DNA from: Acidobacteriota bacterium
Lineage (GTDB): Bacteria; Acidobacteriota; Terriglobia; Bryobacterales; Bryobacteraceae
NCBI GenBank assembly: GCA_016871155.1
Contig: VFZO01000035.1
Span: 1 to 35,113, forward strand
Length of the DNA stretch: 35,113 bases
Reading direction: 5' to 3'
The translations under genes and the position numbers were made by a program. Below are positions 1 to 7,431 of the stretch, piece after piece. The first letter of the stretch is position 1. Each line of letters starts with the position of its first letter. The notes under the pieces are model-generated. The model was not told where the DNA came from and did not search any database. It saw only the letters and a list, made by a program, of their open reading frames with translations.

Positions 1-2
1 TT

Positions 3-122
3 CGACGGATCGGGAACTCCCATGGAGTCGTTATCCCCAAGCCGGTCCTGGCGCAACTGGGTCTGGACAGTAAGGTGGGCGCGGAAATGACGATCGAGGT
101 TTCAACGTATTCGTCCGGTTGA
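3..122 (+). CDS. AbrB/MazE-type antitoxin, fragment (5' end outside window)
   Basis: The frame is open from the left edge and ends at the TGA at 120-122. It reads RRIGNSHGVVIPKPVLAQLG followed by about 19 more residues. The IGNS-x-GVVIPKP-x-LxQLG pattern is the core of the SpoVT-AbrB fold found in MazE-type antitoxins, which dimerise, bind their own operator and neutralise an RNase toxin. Only the N-terminal beta-strand and loop part is present. Family members normally continue into an acidic toxin-binding tail, but here the chain stops after EMTIEVSTYSSG. The start codon lies outside the window, and no toxin gene follows. It may be a truncated gene fused to unrelated DNA at about position 105. 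The family call is fairly secure; whether it is functional is unknown. Confidence 0.55.
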   Translation, partial: RRIGNSHGVVIPKPVLAQLGLDSKVGAEMTIEVSTYSSG

Positions 123-433
123 CGGTGCGCGTGTTCGCCTCCAACGGGGCAAACGTGATGAGTTCTCTGGGTCAATGGCGCAACGTGTTTTCGACATCGC
201 TCACCGGCCGCTCGTTCCCCGTCTCCCGGACGGAGAGCTTCGCCCCGGAGATCATGGGCATTGTGGAGTCCCGGTCGTTTGGCACGCTGGTTCTTCCGTC
301 GGATACGGTCCGCGTGGACGCGCGCTATCTGGTGCAGGGGCTGGCAATCGACGACTGCGGTTTCGTGGCCGATGCGGCTACCGGGGGCTTGGGCTTAAAC
401 GTCCCGATGGCCGTAATTCGCGTGGATCCTTGA
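74..433 (+). pseudogene. Possible fragment of a secreted beta-rich protein
   Basis: After a stop at 71-73 the frame stays open to the TGA at 431-433. It has only a GTG/ACG-type start region and no convincing ribosome-binding site. The segments VRVFASNGANV, FSTSLTGRSFPVSRT and VRVDARYLVQGLAIDDCGFV have the alternating beta-strand, Asp/Gly-rich look of the C-terminal halves of secreted or PEP-CTERM-like proteins common in Acidobacteria and Verrucomicrobia. No signal peptide or sorting signal is present. It overlaps the end of the antitoxin fragment. I read it as a remnant of a larger gene, but it could also be chance coding in GC-rich DNA. Confidence 0.28.
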
Positions 434-697
434 TCGGACCAATTAGAAAGACAGGCTTGGCGCCGTCCGAATCGTGGGCGGACCGTTGGCGGGCGCGGTA
501 CCGGCAACACAGTCGAAGTTGTAGCCTGCGAAGGTAGCGCGCGGTCTCCTGCGCGGCGGCCGCCAGGGCGGTTTCGACCAGCGACTCGTCCTTCTCTACA
601 GGGCCGCCCGTGTCCACGATAGTCTTTTCGAGGGACCCTAGCGCCCCGGCGATTCCTCGCGATGCCTCCTAGGCCATCGAAAAGCGGCAACTCGCCG
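434..697. other. No gene recognised
   Basis: This gap lies downstream of the minus-strand FGE-fold gene and contains no credible gene. A minus-strand frame runs from about 670 down to 378 and contains an alanine-rich, helix-like stretch (VETALAAAAQETARYL). It has no good start and becomes arginine-rich nonsense, so I do not call it. No clear terminator hairpin with a T-run was found after the operon end at 698. Confidence 0.5.
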
Positions 698-1456
698 CTA
701 CCGGCGTTTGAAGTTCGTTGCGCACCGGAATCCGATGGTAGGGCTGCGCTCTGCCTGGCGCGCCCAGCTTCGGTAGGAGCAGGCCAGGAAGTTAGCCGCA
801 TCGAACCAGGAGCCGCCGCGCAGTACCCGGTAGATGCCCGAAGCCGGGCCGGGCGGGTCCTTCTCCGGCGCTTCCTTATAGTAGTCGCGGCCGTACCAGT
901 CGCCGGTCCACTCCCAGACGTTGCCGCAGATGTCGCAGACGCCTGACGGCGACTTCGCAGCGGCGCACACGTTGGCGGGACCCTCCAGCGTGTTGAACCG
1001 CGCCTGTTTTTCGACAGGGGCCTTGTCGCCCCACGGATACTTCTGCTTCTCGGCGCTGCCGCGGCAGGCCCGTTCGAACTCCGCCTCGGTGGGCAGGCGT
1101 TTGCCGCGCCACTTGCAGTAGGCCGTGGCATCGTCCCAACTCACTTCCGCCACAGGATGGTTCTCCTTGCCCTTGGGAGGGCGGCCATCACGCCAGACAG
1201 GCGGCGTCCGGTGCTGGGTGGCCTTGGTGAATGCGGCGTACTCGCTGATGGTCACCTCATGCTCGTCCAGGTAAAAAGGGCTGAGTTCCAATTCCCGCGC
1301 CGGCAGGTCGTCCTTCAGCGGGTTCGGGTAGAATACAGCTTCGCTGTCCGTATCGACATACGTACGGCCGCGCGTGAACTTTCCGCCGGGGATAAAGACC
1401 ATGCCCGGCTCGGCGGCGAAGGCCGCACCCAGGAGCAGGCAGACGGCGCGCTTCAT
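698..1456 (-). CDS. Secreted FGE-fold (SUMF1/EgtB/PvdO superfamily) protein lacking the FGE cysteine pair
   Basis: This is a 252-residue protein with an N-terminal signal peptide (MKRAVCLLLGAAFA) followed by one FGE-sulfatase domain. Family landmarks are GMVFIPGGKF near residue 18, PVAEVSWDDATAYCKW, RLPTEAEFERACRG, YPWGD, GNVWEWTGDWYG, RVLRGGSW and the terminal IGFRCA. True formylglycine-generating enzymes carry two catalytic Cys after GGS (GGSxxC-x4-C). Here those positions are Asp219 and Leu224, and the nearest Cys is 226, so oxidase activity on sulfatase cysteines is unlikely. More probable roles are a non-catalytic binding protein or another reaction of the C-type-lectin-like fold. It overlaps the upstream DUF1501 gene by ATGA (1453-1456), so the two are translationally coupled as the last members of a three-gene operon. 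Confidence 0.85.
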   Translation of the reverse strand: MKRAVCLLLGAAFAAEPGMVFIPGGKFTRGRTYVDTDSEAVFYPNPLKDDLPARELELSPFYLDEHEVTISEYAAFTKATQHRTPPVWRDGRPPKGKENHPVAEVSWDDATAYCKWRGKRLPTEAEFERACRGSAEKQKYPWGDKAPVEKQARFNTLEGPANVCAAAKSPSGVCDICGNVWEWTGDWYGRDYYKEAPEKDPPGPASGIYRVLRGGSWFDAANFLACSYRSWARQAERSPTIGFRCATNFKRR

Positions 1457-2865
1457 CCGTAGATGGTTGGAATTTCGTCAGTCGGAATGAAGCCGTTGGC
1501 GCCCAGCGGATCAACGTAGGAATAGGTGCGGCCGGAGGGAAGATTGTGGACTTCCTTTGTCCAGTCGATTCCGAGAGCCGAGTACATCGTAGCCACGACG
1601 TTCTCGATCTTCGGCTGTTCCTTGGCGTGTTTCCAGCCGGTTTCGACGCACCGGGAGCCGTCCTTATTGGTGGCTCCGAGGACCAACCCTCCTTTCACGC
1701 CGGCGCCAGCGAACAGCGCAGGGAAACAGTGGTGGTGGTGGTCGCGGCCTTGGAGATGGTTCAACGCCCCTGTGGTGCGCCCGAACTCGCTCATAGCAAT
1801 GACGAGCGTCTCGTCCAAGAGAGTCTTTCCGGGTTCGTGTTTCGACGGCGTGGACGCTAGATCCTCAATGAGGCTGGCGTAGGCCGGATCGAACTCGGCG
1901 ATCTGAATGAAGTGGTTGCTCGACGCGGTCCGATCCCAGATCTTGCCGTGGTGGTCCCAGCCCGGGTGGCAGATGTGGATGTAGTGCGTGCCGCCGTCCT
2001 GGTTCAGGACGTTGCGGGCCAAGGCGCAGGAGAGGCCGAGCGAATTGGCGCCATACCGTTTCTTGTCCTCGGCCGAGACCTGGAACGCGGCGGGCCAGCG
2101 CGGATCGGAGATCAGTCGGTGCGCGGTATCCGAGAAGTTCTCGTAGGTCTTCATCTGGATGCCGTAGCCTGCCACGCGCTTCTCTTCCGACTTTCGCAAT
2201 GCTTCCAGCAGCCGCCAGCGCTCCTCAACGAGCTCGATGGCTTTCTGATCGAGGGCCATCCCTTTCAGGGACTGTTCCGGATTCAGATCGAACACGGAGA
2301 ACCGCGGAGGCAGAAAGCCGGTGGCCAGCGCGCCCGCCGCGCCCTTCTCGAGATTGAACGAGATATAGGACGGGAACGTATCGGCTTCGCGGCGGCGGCT
2401 ATCGAGCTCCGCCGCGATGACGGATCCGACCGCTGGAATCTCGCGGGCGAACGCGAAATTCATTTGCCGCCCGGTCTGCACGTAATACTGTCCGCGGAAA
2501 TGGACCTGCTCGTGCGTGCGCAACGACCGCAGGAGCGCAACTCTGTCCATCACCTTTGCGGTCCGCGGGAACAGGTAGTGCGGCAGGTGGACGCCGTTTT
2601 TCAGCGTCCGGACGTCGGACTCTTTGGGCGTGGCCGGGTTTTCCTTGAAGTCGAAGCTGTCGATATGGCTGATGGCGCCCGAGATTTCGAAGAAGATCAC
2701 GTTGCGGGCGTTGCCGCGCGGAGTGACCTTCTTGGAACTGGAGGCCGACACGGACAACGGCCACAAACCCTGCACCGCCGCGCCGGCCAGGCCGAGGCCG
2801 CCGAACTCGAGCAGGTCTCGCCGCGTGGGCAGCATCTCAGAAACGGTTTTCGGATACTTTGGCAT
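1453..2865 (-). CDS. DUF1501 protein, Tat-type exported
   Basis: This 470-residue DUF1501 protein belongs to a family assigned to the alkaline phosphatase/sulfatase-like superfamily; no substrate is established. The N-terminus has a twin-arginine motif (TRRDLLEFGGLGLAGAA), pointing to folded export. Visible family blocks are FFEISGAISHIDSFDFKENP near residue 57, YYVQTGR, DGGTHYIHICHPGWDHHGK, LVIAMSEFGRTTG and GRDHHHHCFPALFAGAGVKG, whose histidines and acidic residues are plausible metal ligands. It starts 10 bp after the DUF1549/DUF1553 gene stops and overlaps the FGE-fold gene by 4 bp. DUF1501 and DUF1549/DUF1553 genes are typically adjacent in Planctomycetes, Verrucomicrobia and Acidobacteria, which supports a joint role in the cell envelope. 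Confidence 0.88.
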   Translation of the reverse strand: MPKYPKTVSEMLPTRRDLLEFGGLGLAGAAVQGLWPLSVSASSSKKVTPRGNARNVIFFEISGAISHIDSFDFKENPATPKESDVRTLKNGVHLPHYLFPRTAKVMDRVALLRSLRTHEQVHFRGQYYVQTGRQMNFAFAREIPAVGSVIAAELDSRRREADTFPSYISFNLEKGAAGALATGFLPPRFSVFDLNPEQSLKGMALDQKAIELVEERWRLLEALRKSEEKRVAGYGIQMKTYENFSDTAHRLISDPRWPAAFQVSAEDKKRYGANSLGLSCALARNVLNQDGGTHYIHICHPGWDHHGKIWDRTASSNHFIQIAEFDPAYASLIEDLASTPSKHEPGKTLLDETLVIAMSEFGRTTGALNHLQGRDHHHHCFPALFAGAGVKGGLVLGATNKDGSRCVETGWKHAKEQPKIENVVATMYSALGIDWTKEVHNLPSGRTYSYVDPLGANGFIPTDEIPTIYG

Positions 2866-2875
2866 GCGGGGCTCC

Positions 2876-4678
2876 CTAGTAGTTGTACAGGAACTCGGAC
2901 AGGTTAATGAGCGCCCATTGGACGTTTTGCGCGCCTTCAGTGCGGTTGGGCGTCAGAGCCGCGACGGCCAATTGCTTCTCCGCTCCGGATGGGAAACGGG
3001 AAAGCGTGGCGAGGAAAAGTTCTTCGACCACCTTCGCATCGTCCTTGTAGCTATCGAGGAGGCGTTGGACACGGCTGTCGTTCTTCGCCAGCACCCGGTC
3101 GTTGACCACGGGCGAACGGAGAAGCAGCAGCGGTTGCAAGGGCGACGCGGCTGGCGGACGCGGCGGGTTGGACCGGTTCGATTGTCCGAACGCCGTCATG
3201 AAGCTCTTCACTTCGCCTGAGCCGGAGGGCACGCTGGACTGCATGGCCATGCCGACCTTTTCATTGCCGTACTTGAAGCTGCCCGGACGGCCCGTGGCGC
3301 TCACCAATGCGTCGTGAACCTCTTCCGCGCTCAGCATGCGGACATACTTGCGAGCAAAGTAGGGCGTGTAGGTGTCCTTCCATTCGCCGGGATACTGTGC
3401 GGAAAGCTGGTATGCGCTCGAATTCATAATGCGGCGGAACAAGGACTTCACCTTGTAGCCGTTCTTCACGAAGTCGTTGGCAAGCGCATTCAGCAACTCC
3501 GGATGCGACGGCTGCAGCTCCCAGCCTTTGGGCAAATTGAGCGGGTCCTGCCGCGCCAAGTCGAACTCGTCGTAGGGTTCCACGATGCCCCGGCCCATCA
3601 GCCGCCACCAGAACATATTTACGGTGGCCCGGGCGAACTGCGGATGTGCGGTGAGCATGCGGCCCATCTCCTCGCGCGGTTCGACGTCCGGCTTGGCGGC
3701 CTCTCTGGTCAGGATGAAGGCCGGTTTGTTCGGCCCCCCCCAGCGCGGTGTACGCAGCAGGCTCTGGCCCTTTGTGTCGTAGCCGTTGGCAAGGTCGTCG
3801 ACGATGAAGTGGCCCATGATGGCCTGGTTGTTCTCGACATGCGGGATGTAGCGGGTTTTGCCGAAGAAGGCGGCGAAGGCGAAGAAGTCCCGGCGTGTCC
3901 GGCTGGTGAGCCAGACGTTGACCTTTTCCAGATGGCCGGCGCCGTCGTGACACGACACGCAGGAGAAGTTGACGCCGAGAAAGACCTTGCCAAATTGGAT
4001 GGCGAGTTCGTCGTGCGTGTCGATCTGATGCACTTTTGAGATATCGTCCCCATCCAAGGCCTGGCCGGGCTTGCCCTCCACGTGTTCGCGAACCAGGACG
4101 TTGGAAGCGGCGACCACGAGGTTGCTCTTTGCCGAAGCGGCCATCAACGAACGGGCCATGTCGTCATAAGGACGATCGGACCGGAGCCCCTCTTTCAGCC
4201 AATAGTGGAAGAGTTGGTGACCGCGGCCCATTTTGCCGTTGGCGCGGAACAGCTCCATGAAGAAGTAGGACCACTTTTCGACGAACGCCTCGTTCTCAAG
4301 CAGCTCGTCCACCAGCTTCGCCCGCTTATTGGGCGACTTGTCCTCTAGAAACGCCACGACTTCGGCGGACGAAGGGATTCGCCCGATCAGATCCAGATGG
4401 GCGCGGCGGAAGAACTCTCCGTCGCTCGAAAGGCCGCTGTAGGCGATGCCGTCGCGCTCCATCTTGCCGAAAATCTGATCGTCGATGAAGTTCACGCGCG
4501 CCATCTTGCGCGCGCCGGAAGGCGCGCCGGGCAGCGCCTTGGCGATGGAGTCGGTGACGGCGCCGGCGTCGGGCTTTTTGGCGTTGTTCAGGATAGGCGC
4601 GTGCGCGCCGGCGAAGGTATCTTGCTGGGCCCAGATGAGCGAGGCGGAAGCGGCTGCGAGCAGGAGGAATCGGGACAT
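2876..4678 (-). CDS. DUF1549/DUF1553 protein with one CxxCH haem motif (PSCyt-type)
   Basis: I chose the ATG at 4678, which gives 600 residues. It is preceded by a GGAGAAGG ribosome-binding site and begins a signal peptide (MSRFLLLAAASASLIWAQ); the open frame upstream lacks protein-like sequence. The DUF1549 domain contains FFRRAHLDLIGRIPSSAEV and ends around a c-type haem motif, CVSCH (Cys240, Cys243, His244). The DUF1553 domain includes FARATVNMFWWRLMGRGIVE, SHPELLNALANDFVKNGY and the C-terminal LFLATLSRFPS block. The protein is expected outside the cytoplasm, where cytochrome c maturation would add haem. It is the first gene of the DUF1549-DUF1501-FGE-fold operon. Substrate and electron partners are unknown. 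Confidence 0.87.
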   Translation of the reverse strand: MSRFLLLAAASASLIWAQQDTFAGAHAPILNNAKKPDAGAVTDSIAKALPGAPSGARKMARVNFIDDQIFGKMERDGIAYSGLSSDGEFFRRAHLDLIGRIPSSAEVVAFLEDKSPNKRAKLVDELLENEAFVEKWSYFFMELFRANGKMGRGHQLFHYWLKEGLRSDRPYDDMARSLMAASAKSNLVVAASNVLVREHVEGKPGQALDGDDISKVHQIDTHDELAIQFGKVFLGVNFSCVSCHDGAGHLEKVNVWLTSRTRRDFFAFAAFFGKTRYIPHVENNQAIMGHFIVDDLANGYDTKGQSLLRTPRWGGPNKPAFILTREAAKPDVEPREEMGRMLTAHPQFARATVNMFWWRLMGRGIVEPYDEFDLARQDPLNLPKGWELQPSHPELLNALANDFVKNGYKVKSLFRRIMNSSAYQLSAQYPGEWKDTYTPYFARKYVRMLSAEEVHDALVSATGRPGSFKYGNEKVGMAMQSSVPSGSGEVKSFMTAFGQSNRSNPPRPPAASPLQPLLLLRSPVVNDRVLAKNDSRVQRLLDSYKDDAKVVEELFLATLSRFPSGAEKQLAVAALTPNRTEGAQNVQWALINLSEFLYNY

Positions 4679-4821
4679 GGATACACCTTCTCCAAGGACG
4701 GAGTTCGTACGCTCAAAAGTGTATCTGAATTTTACGTGGAATGGAAGCGGCAAACCGGTTAGGTCAAGTGTTCGACCCGGGTAATGGGAGCCGGAATTTC
4801 GTCCCTGCGTGCGCGACTGCC

Positions 4822-6471
4822 TTACTGAATCAGTTCCTTGGCCGCTTTCAGGAACCCATCCGTGTAGAGCTTGCCCTTGGCCAGCAAGTTCTCACGCGTG
4901 TTCATCTCAAACTCGATATCCGGCTGGACGCCGATGTTCTCGATGTAGGGCGCCTCCGGGTGGTCGGCCGTCTTGATGGTCCGGGTGCGGTTCGTAAGGG
5001 TCCAGGTATACGACGTCCGGCCTTCCGAATAGATGCCAACATTCCCGCTGAGGACCGCCCCGCCCGCGCCCGTGGTGCGCTTGCCGAACAACTTGGCGCG
5101 GTTGTTATCTTGCAGCAGGGCGGCCAGGTGTTCGGCGGCCGAGGTCGAGAATTCGTCGATCAACACAAGCACCGGCTTCGTGTAGGCACGCTCCAGGCCC
5201 TTGCGCGTTTCGTCCGCCGTGCAGAATGGAATTGGGGCGGTCCGGCCCTTCCACTCCTTGTAGGCGCGTTCGTAGTGGAGCAGATCGAACTCAAGATTTC
5301 GAACAACCTCGTCTAGACCGAGCGCGCGGGCCGTGTCGAGCGACGATTGCAGCCCGAGAATATCGCGCCACGCCACGATCTGCTCCGCGCCCTGGACCTT
5401 CCAATCGTCCTTCATCAACTCGGCAGCCAGGTCTTCCAGGGCGCAAGCCGAGCCGCCCGGGTTCCGGGTGAGGTCGAGCACCAAAGCGTCGGTCGTTTCC
5501 TTCATTGCGTTGAGTGTGTCCCGGAAGGCGCGAACTTGCGCGGCGCCGGTGACCTGGGGAATCCGGATGAAACCGATTCGCTTCTCCTCGAACGGAATCG
5601 TTCCGCCGAATATCGAGTCGAATTGACTTCGGCCGATGGTGATGGAGGCATCCTCCGGGAGCGCGAATACCGGCTCGCGGGCGCCGTAGCCGCGGACCAT
5701 AGCGCGCCCGCCTGCGTCAACCCGGAGGTTTTGCTTGGCTGCCAGATATTCGAGAGGATTCGAGAAGTCGATGCCGCGGTGGACGGACGGTTTTGCGTTT
5801 GTGACGGCGTTCGGCCAGAGCAGCCGCTCGACTGCGACCCCGCGCTTGCGCCAGGGCGCCTTCAGCGTTTTGGTCTGACCTTCGGCATTGCGGACCACCA
5901 CTTCGGCTTCGTCTCCCAGATTCCGGTGCGCCAGCGGCATGATCGTCTGAGAGCGCTGGGTAAACAGGCCCGCGAGGTCGCGTTGGTTCGCGGAGCGGTT
6001 GCCGCCGAATCCGTATCGCACACCCTCCTTGAGCCAATCCTCGACTTTCTTGCCGTCGATGGAGACGAGTTCATCGCCGGCGGCCGCATCAAAGGACGCC
6101 TTGGGCAAGCGAAGCTCGTCGATCGAATCGATGAGGACCTTGCCTTCGTAGATGTCGACAGTGAACCCCAGCGAGGCATTGAAGGACGACGGCAGGCGGT
6201 ACACGTCATGGGCATCGAAAAGCGAGGAAACGTACTCGATGCAGACGTCAAAGAACTCCAGATCGTTCCGCGCGGCGGCGGCCTTTTCGAGCCAGGGGCC
6301 GGCCCGAAGCGCATCGAACTTCAGCAGAGTCTTTTTCCATTCATACGGCGCATAATTTTTCGCGTAGAGGTCGATGAGAGCCCGCATATCGGCCCGCCTT
6401 TGGTCCGCGGTGAGTTGAGCCCAGCACGCCGTAACTGCTGTGAAGAATAGCATTGCGATCCGAATCGGCAT
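4822..6471 (-). CDS. Exported S41-family peptidase (C-terminal-processing/tricorn-core type)
   Basis: I take the ATG at 6471 as start (549 residues) because it begins a short signal peptide (MPIRIAMLFFTAVTACWAQ); the open frame further upstream runs through the divergent promoter. A PDZ-like segment lies near DAAAGDELVSIDGKKVEDWL. The S41 core follows: RIGFIRIPQV, the DLTRNPGGSAC block, then LIDEFSTSAAEHLAALLQD with probable nucleophile Ser444, and GKRTTGAGG. In Tsp/CtpA proteases the last block is GKG with a catalytic Lys. Here the aligned residue (469) is Ala, as in the tricorn/IRBP-like S41 branch, so a Ser-His type mechanism is more likely than Ser-Lys. It is transcribed alone, divergently from the universal stress gene. 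The substrate is unknown. Confidence 0.85.
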   Translation of the reverse strand: MPIRIAMLFFTAVTACWAQLTADQRRADMRALIDLYAKNYAPYEWKKTLLKFDALRAGPWLEKAAAARNDLEFFDVCIEYVSSLFDAHDVYRLPSSFNASLGFTVDIYEGKVLIDSIDELRLPKASFDAAAGDELVSIDGKKVEDWLKEGVRYGFGGNRSANQRDLAGLFTQRSQTIMPLAHRNLGDEAEVVVRNAEGQTKTLKAPWRKRGVAVERLLWPNAVTNAKPSVHRGIDFSNPLEYLAAKQNLRVDAGGRAMVRGYGAREPVFALPEDASITIGRSQFDSIFGGTIPFEEKRIGFIRIPQVTGAAQVRAFRDTLNAMKETTDALVLDLTRNPGGSACALEDLAAELMKDDWKVQGAEQIVAWRDILGLQSSLDTARALGLDEVVRNLEFDLLHYERAYKEWKGRTAPIPFCTADETRKGLERAYTKPVLVLIDEFSTSAAEHLAALLQDNNRAKLFGKRTTGAGGAVLSGNVGIYSEGRTSYTWTLTNRTRTIKTADHPEAPYIENIGVQPDIEFEMNTRENLLAKGKLYTDGFLKAAKELIQ

Positions 6472-6519
6472 GTTTTCGATTGTGGCGGAACGCCGGGAAA
6501 AACGCCAGTTAGATTCAAC

Positions 6520-6548
6520 TTGGCAAGCGCTTACAAAAAGCGCATACT
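6520..6548 (+). promoter_or_regulatory. Sigma70-type promoter with a perfect dyad in the spacer
   Basis: TTGGCA at 6520-6525 (5 of 6 to consensus) is followed after exactly 17 bp by CATACT at 6543-6548 (4 of 6). The spacer carries a perfect inverted repeat, GCGCTT-ACAAA-AAGCGC (6527-6543). It could be an operator, because its position would let a bound protein block or reshape promoter recognition. Transcription would begin near 6555, only a few bases before the ribosome-binding site of the universal stress protein gene. Confidence 0.5.
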
Positions 6549-6564
6549 GGAGTCGGAGGTGGAT

Positions 6565-7413
6565 ATGCTCAAAGTGAAACGGATTCTGCTTCCGACCGAC
6601 TTTTCGGCGACAAGTGCGGTGCTGGCGGCCCACGCCCGGATTCTGGCCTTGCAGAGCGGAGCCGAAGTGGTGGTTCTCCACGTCATGCGGCCCTTCCACC
6701 TGGCGGCGGAGGGCGTGGATGTACCGGCGTCAGTGGTATCGGATTGGTATAACCAACAGCGGCCGCTGACCGAGAAGCGGCTGCACGAGTTCGCGGAAAT
6801 CTACTTTAAAGACTGCCCAGTGCGGACGGTTTTCCGGGAGGGGGAGCCCGCCCACGAGATTGTCGAAACCGCTAAGGAAGAAGATGCCAGCGTGATTCTG
6901 TTGTCCACACATGGCTACGGCGTGTTCCGGCGATTCCTTCTGGGCTCGGTGGCGGCGAAGGTGCTGCACGATTCTCACGTGCCAGTTCTGACGAGCGCTC
7001 ACGTGGAATTTCCCAAGCATGAGACCGAGCAGATCGAGACAATTCTGGTTGCCGTGGATCTGAGCCCGCGAGCGCCTTTGATGATTGCCGCCGCGGCCGA
7101 CCTGGCCCGCGAGTTTGGCGCGAAGTTGCACGTGGTTCATGCGACTCCGGACGAAGGGGATGGAGCGGCCCGCTATCTGGATCACGCCTGGCGCGAAGAG
7201 GTGGCGATGCGGGTTCGCGCGGCGCTGGAGGAGTACGCGGCAGAGGCGAAGGCGGACGTCGAGATGCATGTTCTGAGCGGCAATACCTCCCAGGTTGTGG
7301 CGCAGGTTGCCGAGACGGTGGGGGCGAATCTGGTCGTGATCGGCCGGCACAAGACCCACGGTTATGAGATCGTCCGGCGCTCGCCGGCGCCGGTTCTCTC
7401 GCTCGGCCAATAG
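6565..7413 (+). CDS. Universal stress protein with two Usp domains
   Basis: This is a cytoplasmic protein of 282 residues. I start it at the ATG at 6565, because GGAGGTGG (6555-6562) sits just upstream and the earlier TTG at 6520 lies inside the promoter. Domain 1 begins VKRILLPTDFSATS and ends with LLSTHGYGVFRRFLLGSVAA and VPVLTSA, close to the G-2x-G-9x-G-S/T nucleotide-binding pattern of ATP-binding Usp proteins. Domain 2 begins IETILVAVDLSPRAP and ends VVIGRHKTHGYEIVRRSPAP, lacking that glycine loop, so it probably does not bind ATP. Tandem Usp proteins of this layout are common. Downstream, two sulfatase genes follow on the same strand after 18 bp, so they may be co-transcribed. Confidence 0.9.
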   Translation: MLKVKRILLPTDFSATSAVLAAHARILALQSGAEVVVLHVMRPFHLAAEGVDVPASVVSDWYNQQRPLTEKRLHEFAEIYFKDCPVRTVFREGEPAHEIVETAKEEDASVILLSTHGYGVFRRFLLGSVAAKVLHDSHVPVLTSAHVEFPKHETEQIETILVAVDLSPRAPLMIAAAADLAREFGAKLHVVHATPDEGDGAARYLDHAWREEVAMRVRAALEEYAAEAKADVEMHVLSGNTSQVVAQVAETVGANLVVIGRHKTHGYEIVRRSPAPVLSLGQ

Positions 7414-7431
7414 TTGGTACTGTAGTCTCCG

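Noticed and set aside
378-670. Minus-strand open frame with an alanine-rich helical stretch
   Set aside because: No good start codon or ribosome-binding site fits, the C-terminal half is arginine-rich and unlike protein, and it overlaps other debris.
5347-6450. Long plus-strand open frame inside the S41 peptidase gene
   Set aside because: It is the antisense shadow of a gene with clear motifs; its translation has no recognisable domain or start signal.
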